A stretch of 64,000 nt of DNA, taken from NCBI RefSeq assembly GCF_014697585.1, contig NZ_JACJSB010000012.1, positions 62,001 through 126,000 on the forward strand, written 5' to 3'. The translations under genes and the position numbers were made by a program. The stretch is from Dolichospermum sp. FACHB-1091 (GTDB taxonomy: Bacteria; Cyanobacteriota; Cyanobacteriia; Cyanobacteriales; Nostocaceae). This document shows, one piece after another, positions 38,030-48,437 of this stretch. Every line of letters begins with the position of its first letter. The first letter of the stretch is position 1. The notes beneath the pieces were generated by a model. That model did no database searches. It was not told the origin of the DNA and saw only the letters and a list, made by a program, of their open reading frames with translations.

Positions 38030-39124
38030 ATGACCCAAAAATACCACATTACCCTACTACCTGGCGACGGCATTGGTCCAGAAATTATGGCTGTCGCGGT
38101 GGACGTGCTAAAATGCGTCAGCAAAACCTTTGATATTAACTTTGAATTTTCCACGGCTTTAATTGGTGGCGCTGCTATTGACGAAACCGGTGAACCCCTC
38201 CCCGCTGTCACATTGGATAGGTGTCGGAATAGTGATTCCGTTTTACTCGCGGCTATCGGTGGTTACAAATGGGACTCTCTTAGCGCCAATTTACGCCCAG
38301 AAGCAGGTTTATTAGGGCTGCGGGCTGGTTTAGGGCTATTTGCTAATTTACGCCCTGCGAAAATTCTCCCCCAGTTAATTGACGCTTCTAGTCTCAAACG
38401 GGAAATTGTCGAAGGTGTAGATATCATGGTCGTGCGTGAACTCACCGGCGGGATTTATTTCGGTAAGCCTAAGGGCATATTTGCAACGGAAACCGGAGAA
38501 AAACGCGGTGTAAATACTATGGTTTACAGCGAGTCAGAAATTGAACGTATTGGGCGCGTAGCCTTTGAAACAGCACGAAAACGCGGCGGAAAACTCTGTT
38601 CTGTGGATAAAGCCAATGTATTAGAAGTATCTCAACTTTGGCGCGATCGCATTACACAACTTTCCACAGAATATACCGATGTTGAATTATCTCACTTGTA
38701 TGTAGATAATGCGGCCATGCAATTAGTTCGCGCTCCCAAACAATTTGATACGATTGTTACAGGAAACCTATTTGGTGATATTCTCTCAGATGCAGCCGCT
38801 ATGTTAACTGGTAGTATAGGAATGTTACCTTCCGCTAGTTTGGGTGCTGATGGTCCTGGTGTTTATGAACCAGTTCACGGTTCAGCCCCAGATATTGCAG
38901 GACTTGACAAAGCTAACCCTTTAGCACAGGTTTTAAGTACCGCTATGATGTTACGTTATGCTTTAAACCAGCCAGAAGCAGCAGACTTAATTGAAAATAG
39001 TGTTTTAGAAGTTTTAGAACAAGGTTATCGCACAGGGGATATTATGTCACCAGGAATGAAACTTGTCGGTTGTCAGGCTATGGGCGCAGCACTGATACAA
39101 ATTCTTGAGTTAAAATCACGTTAA
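38030..39124 (+). CDS. leuB: 3-isopropylmalate dehydrogenase
   Basis: Oxidises and decarboxylates 3-isopropylmalate to 2-oxoisocaproate in leucine synthesis, with NAD and Mg. The 364 residues show [12 protein letters not shown] at the N-terminus, [27 protein letters not shown] and the C-terminal NAD site [25 protein letters not shown] followed by [12 protein letters not shown] (in parts). Length is normal. It is monocistronic here with a repeat directly upstream. Assignment is firm. Confidence 0.98.
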   Translation: MTQKYHITLLPGDGIGPEIMAVAVDVLKCVSKTFDINFEFSTALIGGAAIDETGEPLPAVTLDRCRNSDSVLLAAIGGYKWDSLSANLRPEAGLLGLRAGLGLFANLRPAKILPQLIDASSLKREIVEGVDIMVVRELTGGIYFGKPKGIFATETGEKRGVNTMVYSESEIERIGRVAFETARKRGGKLCSVDKANVLEVSQLWRDRITQLSTEYTDVELSHLYVDNAAMQLVRAPKQFDTIVTGNLFGDILSDAAAMLTGSIGMLPSASLGADGPGVYEPVHGSAPDIAGLDKANPLAQVLSTAMMLRYALNQPEAADLIENSVLEVLEQGYRTGDIMSPGMKLVGCQAMGAALIQILELKSR

Positions 39125-39224
39125 AGTATAAATCTGGAAGTTTTAGCATCTATAATGTTAAAAATTTCAGATAAACTGAGAGTGTTAAAGGACAGCAAAT
39201 CCATAACTTATACAAAAGCAAATT

Positions 39225-39455
39225 GTGTACGCTTTAAAACAAGAACAGTCTTTGATTGACCCTAATATAATTAAAGCCGCTAGTCAAATTTACTACATCT
39301 ACTGTCAAGTACATCCAGAAATAGTAGGAAAAGCTACGGGAGTCGCAATTAGTCGAGTGACTCATCGGGGAAAAGTTATTTTTACTCAGTACCCAGTGCT
39401 GTTACCACAGGAATGTTTTGTCCCTTTGAATCAAATCGAGTCCTATATGTATTAG
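39225..39455 (+). CDS. Small hypothetical protein
   Basis: A 76-residue frame from GTG 39225 between leuB and the prepilin peptidase gene. The sequence (QSLIDPNIIKAASQIYYIYC, GKATGVAISRVTHRGKVIF) has genuine protein character, no membrane segment and no domain I recognise. No strong ribosome binding site is visible. The last codons end just before heptamer-like TTAGTC repeats. Confidence 0.6.
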   Translation: MYALKQEQSLIDPNIIKAASQIYYIYCQVHPEIVGKATGVAISRVTHRGKVIFTQYPVLLPQECFVPLNQIESYMY

Positions 39456-39505
39456 TCTTTAGTCCTTAGTCATTAATTAAGAACTGACAATTGACAAATA
39501 ACAAT

Positions 39506-40327
39506 ATGGACACTTTGATTAATATCCCAGTAAATATCATTGTCTTTATTTTGGGAGCATCTCTGGGAAGTTTTATTAATGTTGTGGTTTATCGGCTACC
39601 CGCTGGCTTATCCGTGCTGTCGCCTCCCTCCCGTTGTCCGCAGTGCTTAAATAGGTTAAAACCCTATGATAATGTCCCAGTTTTCGGTTGGTTGCGGTTA
39701 AAAGGGCGCTGTCGTTATTGTCAAACTAAAATTTCTTGTCGTTATCCACTGGTAGAGACATTAACAGGGATAATATTTTTAATAGTATTTTGGGTTTTTC
39801 AATTTTCAATTTTTACCATCGGATATTGGGCTTTTTGTAGTTGGTTATTAGCTCTATCTCTTATAGATTTAGATACAATGACCTTACCCAACTCACTAAC
39901 TAAATCAGGTTTAATCTTAGGGATAGTCTTTCAGATAGCTGTTGCTTGGTTATCAGAAGGGACTATGGTAGAATTATCCAAACACTTAATGACAGGAATA
40001 GCCGGTGCAGCTATGGGTTTGTGGCTGTTTGAGGCGATCGCACTTTTTGGTTCTATGGCTTTTGGTAAAACAGTTATGGGTCAAGGTGACGCTAAATTAG
40101 CTGCTATGATGGGAGCATGGTTAGGATGGCGTTATTTACTACTAGCGAGTTTTATTTCCTGCATTTTGGGTGTATTAATAGGAAGTGGAGCAATTATCCT
40201 CTCCCGTAGTCAAATGGGACAGAAAATACCTTTTGGACCATTTCTAGCTTTAGGTGCGGTAATTACTGTCTTTAGCGGTGACACTATTTTGTCTCACTAT
40301 ATGAGATTATTTTTACCCGGATATTAA
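39506..40327 (+). CDS. pilD: Prepilin peptidase (type IV pili)
   Basis: Inner-membrane aspartic protease that cleaves and N-methylates prepilins. ATG 39506 is preferred over the upstream TTG, giving 273 residues. The cytoplasmic zinc-binding loop has paired cysteines (RCPQCLNRL and RCRYCQTKISC), and the active-site aspartates lie in LIDLDTMTLPN and GQGDAKLAAMMGAWLGW. Some eight membrane helices. It serves type IV pilus assembly, hence motility and DNA uptake. No other pil gene is adjacent. Confidence 0.95.
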   Translation: MDTLINIPVNIIVFILGASLGSFINVVVYRLPAGLSVLSPPSRCPQCLNRLKPYDNVPVFGWLRLKGRCRYCQTKISCRYPLVETLTGIIFLIVFWVFQFSIFTIGYWAFCSWLLALSLIDLDTMTLPNSLTKSGLILGIVFQIAVAWLSEGTMVELSKHLMTGIAGAAMGLWLFEAIALFGSMAFGKTVMGQGDAKLAAMMGAWLGWRYLLLASFISCILGVLIGSGAIILSRSQMGQKIPFGPFLALGAVITVFSGDTILSHYMRLFLPGY

Positions 40328-40599
40328 CATCAAACTTTTAAATCTTTTTTTGTCTCATGCTGATGATTTTATCAATCCAAATCTTTATCCTTTCTGACTG
40401 TAGTTGTGATCACCCCATGAAGATTTTAGATTTTGGTAATATCTAAGCAATCATCCAGGTCAAACCAGTTACAAAAGTCATAATTCTAACCTTCTCAAAT
40501 CCAAAATCTACAATTCTCAATCTCCACCTCCAGGTCGCTTAATGTCAATCACAATATATTGATCATTTTTGACCTCATACCTAATTAGATCAGATAAAA

Positions 40600-41553
40600 A
40601 TGGCAAATAACGAAGAATCACGCGGTTTAAAATCTCTATTGGATTGGTTCGCAAATCGTCGTAAATCAGGAAGTACCAACTTAGAACGTCAAGAACGGGA
40701 AATTGCTGATGGTTTATGGCATAAATGCCCTAAGTGTGGTGTTTTGTCATATACAAAAGATTTGAAAGCCAATCAAATGGTTTGCAGTGAATGTGGTTAT
40801 CATCATCGGGTTGATAGTGATGAGCGTATTCGTCAATTAATTGATGTTAACACATGGAAACCATTAGATGAAAATTTATGTCCAACCGATCCCTTACAAT
40901 TCCGCGATCGCAAACCCTATATTGATCGTTTAAAAGAAACCCAGGAAAAACTAGGACTGATAGATGCGGTTAAAACTGGGTTAGGGCAAATTAATACCCT
41001 TCCAATAGCATTAGGGGTCATGGACTTCCGATTTATGGGTGGAAGTATGGGTTCTGTCGTCGGGGAAAAACTCACCCGCATGATTGAACAAGCTACCCAA
41101 AGGCGTTATCCTGTAGTCATTATTTGCACATCTGGTGGTGCGAGAATGCAGGAGGGAATGCTGTCTTTAATGCAAATGGCAAAAATATCCGCTGCCCTAC
41201 AACGTCACCGAGATTCTAAACTATTATATATTCCCGTTTTAACTAACCCTACCACGGGAGGTGTTACCGCCAGTTTTGCCATGTTAGGTGATATTATCAT
41301 CGCTGAACCAAAAGCAACAATTGGTTTTGCTGGAAGACGGGTAATTGAACAAACTTTGCGGGAAAAACTCCCTGAAGATTTTCAGACTGCAGAGGACTTA
41401 CTTAAACATGGGTTTGTTGATGATATCGTCCCCCGTACACAGTTAAAGGCTACTTTAACACAACTGATTGCTCTCCATCAACCTCTCCCCACAACTGCAC
41501 CAAACATGGTTTTATGGGAAACAATGAAATTAAGTTCCACCGCTGTTGATTAA
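40600..41553 (+). CDS. accD: Acetyl-CoA carboxylase carboxyltransferase, beta subunit
   Basis: With AccA forms the carboxyltransferase that makes malonyl-CoA, the first step of fatty-acid synthesis. The 317 residues have the N-terminal zinc ribbon (Cys43, Cys46, Cys62, Cys65 in [11 protein letters not shown] and VCSECGYHH), then the crotonase-like body with [32 protein letters not shown] and the C-terminal [20 protein letters not shown]. Normal length. It is near, but not in an operon with, the plsX-fabH-fabD cluster. Confidence 0.97.
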   Translation: MANNEESRGLKSLLDWFANRRKSGSTNLERQEREIADGLWHKCPKCGVLSYTKDLKANQMVCSECGYHHRVDSDERIRQLIDVNTWKPLDENLCPTDPLQFRDRKPYIDRLKETQEKLGLIDAVKTGLGQINTLPIALGVMDFRFMGGSMGSVVGEKLTRMIEQATQRRYPVVIICTSGGARMQEGMLSLMQMAKISAALQRHRDSKLLYIPVLTNPTTGGVTASFAMLGDIIIAEPKATIGFAGRRVIEQTLREKLPEDFQTAEDLLKHGFVDDIVPRTQLKATLTQLIALHQPLPTTAPNMVLWETMKLSSTAVD

Positions 41554-41604
41554 GAGTTTAGAAGGAAATTAGCTAGTTAAGTATTTGCTAACTTTCCCTA
41601 ACTA

Positions 41605-41624
41605 ATGCCATATTCTCATGGCAT
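41605..41624. terminator. Hairpin downstream of accD
   Basis: ATGCCAT, 6-base loop, ATGGCAT: a perfect 7-bp stem between accD (plus) and DUF4079 (minus). Weak, no T-run. Confidence 0.4.
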
Positions 41625-41731
41625 ACATACCACCCAGATAAGATTATCGGTGTCCGGTTAAGTCTAGACTTGGGTACTTTTGAGTAAGTTTGATGGGGCT
41701 GCAAAATTAATCTATATTAATCTATAGCTAG

Positions 41732-42193
41732 TTAAGGTAAATACTTTTGTACCACCGTCCAACCGCTCAGAGATACCCAAATAAAGCCTGGTAATAATAA
41801 CAGATTACAACCAAGATGTAAGGGTCTAGCCCAAGACTTACCCGTACTAATTTGGGTGGCGCTAAAAGCAGATACTAAAACTAATATCACCACTATTAAC
41901 CCAGCCCCTAAATGTGGAGAATGTCCTAAAGAACCAAAATGTCCCAAAGTACCCACAATACCAACTGCTAACAGGAGTAAGACTAGACTAACCATAGAGA
42001 TGCCGATGATATAATGCAGCAATAGCATTTGACCACGATGCCAAGGTGATATAATTCCCAGGGGGACTTTGAGAGTAGTTTTAGCCAGTAACATCCAAAT
42101 ACCAGTTATTGCTAAAAACAAGTATGCCATCAAGGATAACCCCATTGACCAAGCGGCTATTTTCCATAACCATAAAAAAGAAGGTAGGTGCAT
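41732..42193 (-). CDS. DUF4079 membrane protein
   Basis: A 153-residue integral membrane protein with four hydrophobic helices (for example LSLMAYLFLAITGIWMLLA and MVSLVLLLLAVGIVGTLG). It carries a conserved HRGQMLLLHYIIG segment and a His in RPLHLGCNLLLLPGF. This matches DUF4079, a plant and cyanobacterial family related to b-type cytochrome-like four-helix proteins; haem binding is inferred from the histidines only. Downstream of fabD but separated by a hairpin, so probably independent. Confidence 0.8.
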   Translation of the reverse strand: MHLPSFLWLWKIAAWSMGLSLMAYLFLAITGIWMLLAKTTLKVPLGIISPWHRGQMLLLHYIIGISMVSLVLLLLAVGIVGTLGHFGSLGHSPHLGAGLIVVILVLVSAFSATQISTGKSWARPLHLGCNLLLLPGFIWVSLSGWTVVQKYLP

Positions 42194-42259
42194 AAAAAAA
42201 CATTTCAGTTAAGGAAAGTTACTTAGCTTAAAGGCATTTAGCCCATAATACATAATATA

Positions 42260-42283
42260 TAGGCTGGTAAGATAACCAGCCTA
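42260..42283. terminator. Hairpin downstream of fabD
   Basis: TAGGCTGGT, a 6-base loop, and ACCAGCCTA: a perfect 9-bp stem. On the minus strand it is followed by TATATATTATG. Placed between fabD and DUF4079, it can end the plsX-fabH-fabD transcript. Confidence 0.6.
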
Positions 42284-42413
42284 CAAAAGTCAGATATTAA
42301 ACAGGCTATACAGTTAACAAACGTGAACTAATTAGGTTGATATCAAGTTAAAAACCTGATAAATATTGATCAACTGATTCCGTTAAATGCTCACGATGTT
42401 TAATGAATTTAAC

Positions 42414-43295
42414 CTAAACAGGCAACTCCTGAGCATTACGAATATTTTCCAAAATTAACCCAGAAGTAGTCCGTTTAATCAAACCAGTTAAAACGTTACC
42501 AGGACCAATTTCCACAACTTTCTCAACACCATTTTCTGCTAATTGCAAAGAAATTTCTCGCCAACGCACAGGTCCTGTCATTTGTTGAGAAAGACGCTCT
42601 TTCAAAGTTTTTGCTTCTGTGGCTGGAATTGGGTCAACATTAGATAAGACTGGGACCGTTGCTGACTGAAAAATCACTGAATCTAAAACTTCTTGAAATT
42701 CCGTTGCTGCTGCTTTCATTAAATGGGAATGAAATGCTCCTGAAACCTTTAAGGGAATAGCCTTTCTAGTTTTGACTCCAGACGTGACGGCTTGTACAGC
42801 TTCAGGTGTGCCAGAAATTACGACTTGAGCAGGACTGTTATCATTTGCCAAAACCACATTAGGTGTCTCCTTAATAACCTTTTCTAATTCTTCTCGGTCA
42901 AAGTTCATTAGTGCGGACATCATCCCGCCAGCAGCACTTTCCATCAGTTCCGCCCGCCGTTTTACTAAGTATAAACCAGCAGACCATTCAAAAACACCTG
43001 CAACATAAAGGGCGATATATTCCCCTAAACTGTGACCTGCAACTAAGTCTGGTTGCTGTCCTTTTTCTCGCAATATATCAGCAATTATACTTTCGACGAC
43101 ATATAAACTGGGCTGGGTATAAAGTGTCCGTGATAAGGTGTCAATGTCGCTTTGACAGATATCTATCACAGACCAGCCTAAAATTGCCTCAGCTTGAATA
43201 AATTTTTCTTTGGCAGATGGTAGATTTAATAGGTCTACTCCCATGGATAATGCTTGAGAACCTTGTCCAGGAAACACCCATGCAGTTTTAGTCAT
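42414..43295 (-). CDS. fabD: Malonyl-CoA:ACP transacylase
   Basis: Loads malonyl from CoA to acyl carrier protein for fatty-acid elongation. The 293 residues carry the N-terminal VFPGQGSQALSMG, the nucleophile motif GHSLGEYIAL with Ser89, and the His of GAFHSHLM (residues 186-193). Third gene of plsX-fabH-fabD, 53 bases after fabH; the gap contains GTTGTCA heptamers. Assignment is firm. Confidence 0.97.
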   Translation of the reverse strand: MTKTAWVFPGQGSQALSMGVDLLNLPSAKEKFIQAEAILGWSVIDICQSDIDTLSRTLYTQPSLYVVESIIADILREKGQQPDLVAGHSLGEYIALYVAGVFEWSAGLYLVKRRAELMESAAGGMMSALMNFDREELEKVIKETPNVVLANDNSPAQVVISGTPEAVQAVTSGVKTRKAIPLKVSGAFHSHLMKAAATEFQEVLDSVIFQSATVPVLSNVDPIPATEAKTLKERLSQQMTGPVRWREISLQLAENGVEKVVEIGPGNVLTGLIKRTTSGLILENIRNAQELPV

Positions 43296-43308
43296 TTGTT
43301 ATTAATCA

Positions 43309-43345
43309 GTTGTCAGTTGTCAGTTGTCGGTTGTTAATGGTCAAT
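43309..43345 (-). repeat. Heptamer repeat between fabH and fabD
   Basis: Tandem GTTGTCA-type units (CAGTTGTCAGTTGTCAGTTG) lie in the fabH-fabD gap. A related run is at about 44361-44400 between plsX and fabH. Confidence 0.7.
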
Positions 43346-43348
43346 TAT

Positions 43349-44350
43349 TTATCTTCCCCATTGGAAAATGGCCGCACCCCAGGAAAGTCCAGCCCCAAAA
43401 CCAGAGGTAGCAATGATATCATTGGTTTTGATTTTTCCCTCTCGCACCGCTTCATCTAAAGCTAGGGGAATAGAGGCGGCAGAGGTGTTACCATAGTTAG
43501 CAACATTGCTGATAACTTTATGTTCAGGAATATTCAAGCGTTCAGCAACGGAATTAATAATTCTTTGATTTGCTTGATGTAATATTAGCCAGTCTATATT
43601 TTCCACTCTCAGGTTAGCTACAAATAAGGCTTTATCTATCACTTCTGGAACTTTTTGGACAGCAAAGCGGTAAACTTCTTTTCCATTCATGGTCATAGGC
43701 TGATATTTGCCCGTAGATACATGAATATCCTCTGTCAGTTCTACACTAGAGCCATGATAGGACAGATTGAGATATTGGTTTTGAGAACCGTCGCTTTTCA
43801 GGGAAAATCCTAATAAGCGATCGCTTTTATTCGCTTGTAATACCACTGCTCCAGCCCCATCACCAAACAATACACAACTGCGTCTATCTTGCCAATCTAC
43901 CCAGCGAGAGAGGATATCTGCCCCAATTAAGAGTACATTCTGATAAACACCTGTTCTAATGTATTGTGCCGCCGTTACCAAACCGAAGACAAAACCGGAA
44001 CAAGCGGCGGTTAAGTCAAAGGCCACTGCTTTGACAGCACCTAATTCACTTTGAACACGGCAAGCACTGCCAAAGAGGTCATCAGGGGTAGATGTGGCCA
44101 GCAAAATTAAGTCTATGTCCGCTGGTTTAATTCCAGCAGATGCAATAGCCTGTTGTCCCGCAGCGGTGGCTAATAATGTCAGTGAATCAGGGTGTAATGC
44201 TAACCGTCGCTGACTGATACCTGTTCTGGAAGTAATCCACTCATCTGATGTTTCCACCAATTGAGTTAATTGTTGGTTATGTAAAACCGTTTCTGGGACT
44301 GCTGAACCACTTCCTGTAATTGCTATGCCACTGGCTAAAAAATTTTGCAC
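43349..44350 (-). CDS. fabH: 3-oxoacyl-ACP synthase III
   Basis: Starts fatty-acid synthesis by condensing acetyl-CoA with malonyl-ACP. GTG start. The 333 residues hold the catalytic Cys117 in FDLTAACSGFVFGL, His in LILHQANQRI and Asn in VANYGNTSAAS, plus the N-terminal TSDEWITSRTGISQRR. Membership of the plsX-fabH-fabD operon is typical. Gap to plsX is 190 bases with heptamer repeats (CAATTGTCAGTTATTAATTG), which may weaken coupling. Confidence 0.97.
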   Translation of the reverse strand: MQNFLASGIAITGSGSAVPETVLHNQQLTQLVETSDEWITSRTGISQRRLALHPDSLTLLATAAGQQAIASAGIKPADIDLILLATSTPDDLFGSACRVQSELGAVKAVAFDLTAACSGFVFGLVTAAQYIRTGVYQNVLLIGADILSRWVDWQDRRSCVLFGDGAGAVVLQANKSDRLLGFSLKSDGSQNQYLNLSYHGSSVELTEDIHVSTGKYQPMTMNGKEVYRFAVQKVPEVIDKALFVANLRVENIDWLILHQANQRIINSVAERLNIPEHKVISNVANYGNTSAASIPLALDEAVREGKIKTNDIIATSGFGAGLSWGAAIFQWGR

Positions 44351-44540
44351 TTCTTAATATCCTCAGTTGTCAATTGTCAGTTATTAATTGTCAATTGTCT
44401 TGTTTGTAAGCATTAATAACGAGTACCAATGACAATTCCAATTTGAGTTCTCAGACTAGGGATTTTCATCCCTAATCTAAAATTGGATGACAATTGACAA
44501 ATAGCTGTTAGCGATAATTTCCATAGTTGAGAAATACCAA

Positions 44541-45566
44541 CTAACTACTTTCATTTTGGAGAATTTGATATTGGGATTGGAGTCTTGTTAACACCTGATT
44601 ATCTACAGCTTCCTTAGCCATGCGAATGGCGCTAAAAATAGATGGTGCTTGGGAACTACCATGACCAATAAAACAAATACCGCTGACACCTAAAAGCAAA
44701 GCCCCTCCATGTTCAGCGTGATCCATGCGCTGTTTAACGCGCTTGAGGTTGGGTTTTAAAATCGCTGTCCCGATTTGACCATGTAGCCCTTGGGGTAATT
44801 CTTCTCGCAGAATTTGCAGAATTACACCTCCGACTGCTTCGGCAAATTTTAGTAAAATATTACCCACAAAGCCGTCACAGACGATCACATCAAATTCACC
44901 AGATAATACATCGCGTCCTTCTGCATTACCAGTAAAATTAATTTGAGTATTTTCCCTTAACAATTGGTGGGCGCGAAAAACCACCTCATTACCCTTGGTA
45001 TCTTCTTCGCCAATATTCAATAAACCTATTTTCGGGTTTTCTGTTCCCAAAACATACTGACTGTAAATTGAACCCATGACTGCAAACTGTTCTAAAAATT
45101 TAGGGCGACAGTCTACATTCGCACCGACATCCAGTATCATTACTGGTTTACCGGCTTTGATGGTGGGGAATACTGTAGCAATAGCCGGACGGTCAATTCC
45201 CGGTAATCTTCCTAACCGCAGCAAAGCCGAGGCCATGGCCGCCCCAGAGTGTCCCGCAGAAAATACCGCATCTGCCCGTTTATTTTTAACTAAATCCATC
45301 GCTATATTAATTGAAGATTCTCGCTTACGCCTAACTGCGTTGAGAGGCTCTTCATCCATAGCGATCGCTTCCTTAGCAGTAACAATCTCCAAGTCCGCCA
45401 TATTAGTTTTTGGCGGTATTACAGCCTCAATTCGTTGGGGATCTCCAACCAATAATATTTTAACACCCAATTCTTCTCGCGCCCGCAGTGCGCCAGCGAC
45501 GATTTCATCGGGTGCATGATCTCCCCCCATTGCGTCAATTGCGATTCTTACACCAGTCGATCCCAT
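44541..45566 (-). CDS. plsX: Phosphate acyltransferase PlsX
   Basis: Makes acyl-phosphate from acyl-ACP for phosphatidic-acid synthesis. The 341 residues show VRIAIDAMGGDHAPDEIVAG at the start, FSAGHSGAAMASALLRLGRL, and the conserved LDVGANVDCRPKFLEQFAVM and GNILLKFAEAVGG blocks. First gene of plsX-fabH-fabD on the minus strand. Length is normal. The promoter should lie in the 460-base gap to the divergent MATE gene. Confidence 0.97.
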   Translation of the reverse strand: MGSTGVRIAIDAMGGDHAPDEIVAGALRAREELGVKILLVGDPQRIEAVIPPKTNMADLEIVTAKEAIAMDEEPLNAVRRKRESSINIAMDLVKNKRADAVFSAGHSGAAMASALLRLGRLPGIDRPAIATVFPTIKAGKPVMILDVGANVDCRPKFLEQFAVMGSIYSQYVLGTENPKIGLLNIGEEDTKGNEVVFRAHQLLRENTQINFTGNAEGRDVLSGEFDVIVCDGFVGNILLKFAEAVGGVILQILREELPQGLHGQIGTAILKPNLKRVKQRMDHAEHGGALLLGVSGICFIGHGSSQAPSIFSAIRMAKEAVDNQVLTRLQSQYQILQNESS

Positions 45567-46027
45567 TGCTCAGAGCTTATAGAAACCTTACAAATTTTAT
45601 CAGATTGCAATACTTAAAAATTGAAAATTCTCAAAAAAGCCATCAGAAATTATCGGGAAGTAGGTTCAAAACCCTAGAATCAAAATCTAGATAGCATCAA
45701 AGCACGGTAAGCACACAACAACGACTACTGGTACAACCCGCTTTTAGGCATCTGGTAGTTAGGGAAAATGTCTGATAGCCCAGGATCTCCATGATTGTAG
45801 AATTACAACAGAAAATTACTCACCAATGACCCATTACCCATTACCAGCCCCAACTAGATAACTAGTAACTTGAGTTATTAATTAACAATCGTGTTAGCAT
45901 TATTAGCATTAATGACAGAATTAGGCTGTGGATATCCATAAATTTGCATAAATCTTTATTAGCAGGCATTAAATCTACCTATCTTCTACCTATCTTTACT
46001 AAAATTACGGCACTTGAAAGAATAAAC
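45567..46027. other. Divergent promoter region, no gene seen
   Basis: A 461-bp spacer between plsX and the MATE gene. It contains CTAGA-flanked palindromic text near 45674-45692 and TTGTAGAATTACAA near 45793. Promoters for both genes should lie here. I tested by eye for a tRNA (GGTTCAA occurs at 45662) and found no cloverleaf. Confidence 0.5.
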
Positions 46028-47383
46028 ATGATATTTACACTTCCCAATAAGTACAACTTCTTAGGCCGGTTTTACCGATTAACCAGTATCAGCGTTCTTA
46101 GTAACATGATGGTTCCCTTAGCTGGTTTAGTAGACATTGCTTTTTTAGGACATTTAACAGATATTCGACATTTAGCAGGAGTAATTTTAGCAACTATTCT
46201 CTTTGATTATCTTTATCGAGTATTAAAATTTCTCCGTTCTAGCACTAATGCCATTACCGCTCAAGCAGTAGGCAAAAATGATGATCAGGAAGTAATTTTA
46301 GCTGGTTTACGCAGTGGTTTAATTGCTTTATTCCTGGGTTTAATTATTATTTTATTACAATATCCTTTACAAAAAATTGGCTTTTTTATTTTAAGTGGTT
46401 CTTCAGATATCGAAGCTGCTGGAGTTGATTATTTTTATGCACGAATTTGGGCTGCACCAGCTGTACTACTCAATTTTGTTTTATTCGGTTGGTTTTTAGG
46501 CCGAGAAATGAACTGGGTAGTCTTATTAATGTCAATTGTGGGTAATGGTTCTAATGTATTATTAGATTATTTAATGATTTTTCAATGGGGTTGGGCAAGT
46601 ACAGGAGCAGGTTTAGCAACAGCATTAAGCCAATATTTAGCCTTAATTGTCGGCTTAATATGGATGGTTTTTACTATTCCTTGGCAAACCGTACCAGCCG
46701 CTATTAAAGAATTATTTGATTGGGTAGCTTTGCAAAAAACTGTTGCTTTAAAAGGTAATATTTTAGTTCGTTTCATATTATTGGTTTCTGTCTATTCTAT
46801 CTTTACTAATTTAAGTGCAACCATGGGAACAAATGTCTTAGCACAAAATGGTTTATTATTACAAATTGCTCTTTTAAGTCAGTTCACAATTAATGGTGTC
46901 GGACTAACAGTGCAAACTATGACAGCTAATTTTAAAAGTAAAGGTAATACCAAAGAAATGATACCTTTATTGATAGTTGCTGGACTGACTAGTTTGGTCA
47001 TAGCATTAGGTTTTTCTGGTACATCTATTTTATTTCCTGATCAGATATTTGGACTATTAACTAATCATGCAGAAGTTAATCAAGATATTAATCAATATAC
47101 GATTTGGTTACTTCCTGTTTGTGTAGTTACAGGTATAACTTTTGTTTTAGAAGGTTATTTTATCGGTTTAGGAGAAGGTGCAACTTTGCGGAATGTGGTA
47201 TTATTATCTTTTGCAGTAGGTTTCATGCCACTAGTAATTGCTGCCTGGTATTTTCATAGTAATCATTTATTGTGGTCTACTTTAGTCTCTTATATGGCAG
47301 GTAATATGCTTTTACTAGCTGTATCTATCCCCCGAACCTTGAAAGATGAAAGTTTACAAAATCAGCCATTAATTTCTAGTTAA
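46028..47383 (+). CDS. MATE family efflux transporter
   Basis: A 451-residue membrane antiporter with about twelve helices. ATG 46028 is preferred; the longer frame from a TTG at 45944 adds a peptide lacking membrane character. The N-terminal LTSISVLSNMMVPLAGLVDIAFLGHL and the second-half repeat with LAQNGLLLQIALLSQFTINGV are typical of the DinF/NorM-like MATE group, which export drugs or metabolites with Na or H. Substrate unknown. Monocistronic. Confidence 0.9.
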   Translation: MIFTLPNKYNFLGRFYRLTSISVLSNMMVPLAGLVDIAFLGHLTDIRHLAGVILATILFDYLYRVLKFLRSSTNAITAQAVGKNDDQEVILAGLRSGLIALFLGLIIILLQYPLQKIGFFILSGSSDIEAAGVDYFYARIWAAPAVLLNFVLFGWFLGREMNWVVLLMSIVGNGSNVLLDYLMIFQWGWASTGAGLATALSQYLALIVGLIWMVFTIPWQTVPAAIKELFDWVALQKTVALKGNILVRFILLVSVYSIFTNLSATMGTNVLAQNGLLLQIALLSQFTINGVGLTVQTMTANFKSKGNTKEMIPLLIVAGLTSLVIALGFSGTSILFPDQIFGLLTNHAEVNQDINQYTIWLLPVCVVTGITFVLEGYFIGLGEGATLRNVVLLSFAVGFMPLVIAAWYFHSNHLLWSTLVSYMAGNMLLLAVSIPRTLKDESLQNQPLISS

Positions 47384-47405
47384 TAGTTGAGAGTTTTCTC
47401 CTTTT

Positions 47406-47510
47406 CTCGTTCCCAGTCTCCAGACTGGGAATGCTCTCCTAGAGGTTCTACCTCCCGTATTTTCGAGACCGAGCCTCTGGTTCTGCATTCCCACACGGAG
47501 CATAAGAATG
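47406..47510. repeat. Palindromic interspersed repeat (CCCAGTCTCCAGACTGGG)
   Basis: Contains the perfect palindrome CCCAGTCTCCAGACTGGG, then GAATGCTCTCCTAGAGGTTC and a matching GAACCAGAGGCTCGG on the opposite strand, a form common in Nostocales intergenic regions. It lies between the convergent MATE and DUF4351 genes and can fold as a terminator for either. Confidence 0.65.
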
Positions 47511-47538
47511 AACCAAAATCGAGAATCTAGAAACAATC

Positions 47539-48369
47539 CTATAAACTTCTGGGGAAGTGTGTATCTAACCAATTAACTAAATCAGATATTCCTGAAAAGT
47601 CTAAAAACTCTTCTCCCAATATTTCTAACTGTTCAGTAGGTAATAAACGAATCCGTTCCACTATAAATGAATCCATTTCTCCAAATCGCCGATTTAATTG
47701 ACGATTTAAAAAACGAAAAGCTTCTTTCTGTTCTCCCTTTTGCAAAATATCCTGGTAAATTACAGATTCTTGCATAATATCCTCGCTCAATAATTGACGA
47801 ATTAGATTTTTCTCAAACCGTAAACCTGCTAAAATCTCTGTGTAAGCAGCAGTATTCTGTCTGGCTGGTACATCTGTAATTTTAGCAATTTCTCTGGCAA
47901 CCTGGGATAATAATTCTGGTGCGGAATTTGTTTTTGTTAATGGTGCTAATGGAAGTAATGCGGGGTTATTGAGAAACAAATCTGAATCTTGTTCCCACAT
48001 TCGGATAACTCGATAGCGATGATGTGTCATTTCATCAATATAAGCCTCGGTAAAAGCGATTTCATTAGTTGTTTCCTGCAAGAAAATCACCACTTGGGTA
48101 ACAGGTAAATTATATTGTCTAACTAATCTGACAAAATAATCTAACATTCTTAACGGAATGGGAGTTTCTGATTTGGTGTTCGTTTGAAATTCTAGATGTA
48201 GGATTCTGTTTTTTGTTTGCAGCAATATAACGGAATCTGCACGAATAGGTTCAATGCTGAGTTCAGTTTTTAAGACTTTGATTTTTTCGACTGTTTCCGG
48301 TAGCAACCAGTTGGCAAAATCAAGAGGATATTTTTCCGCTAGGATTTTACAGACATTATCAAAACTCAC
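47539..48369 (-). CDS. Rpn/PD-(D/E)XK family protein, DUF4351
   Basis: A 276-residue protein, GTG start, paralogous to the one at 34157-35122. Core: RADSVILLQTKNRILHLEFQ with Asp, Glu and E-x-Q, followed by TPIPLRMLDYFVRLVRQY. The C-terminal DUF4351 is FLNRQLNRRFGEMDSFIVER and LPTEQLEILGEEFLDFSG. Members relate to Rpn recombination-promoting nucleases and are often multicopy in cyanobacteria. The E-x-Q form may reduce nuclease activity. Confidence 0.85.
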   Translation of the reverse strand: MSFDNVCKILAEKYPLDFANWLLPETVEKIKVLKTELSIEPIRADSVILLQTKNRILHLEFQTNTKSETPIPLRMLDYFVRLVRQYNLPVTQVVIFLQETTNEIAFTEAYIDEMTHHRYRVIRMWEQDSDLFLNNPALLPLAPLTKTNSAPELLSQVAREIAKITDVPARQNTAAYTEILAGLRFEKNLIRQLLSEDIMQESVIYQDILQKGEQKEAFRFLNRQLNRRFGEMDSFIVERIRLLPTEQLEILGEEFLDFSGISDLVNWLDTHFPRSL

Positions 48370-48437
48370 AATTTACACCCTGATTCACAATTTTCTAATT
48401 TATGGGACGGGGAAACCCCGCCCTGTTGAGGTGAAAT

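Noticed and set aside
45650-45720. tRNA-like text GGTTCAAAACC
   Set aside because: No acceptor stem or cloverleaf could be built around it.
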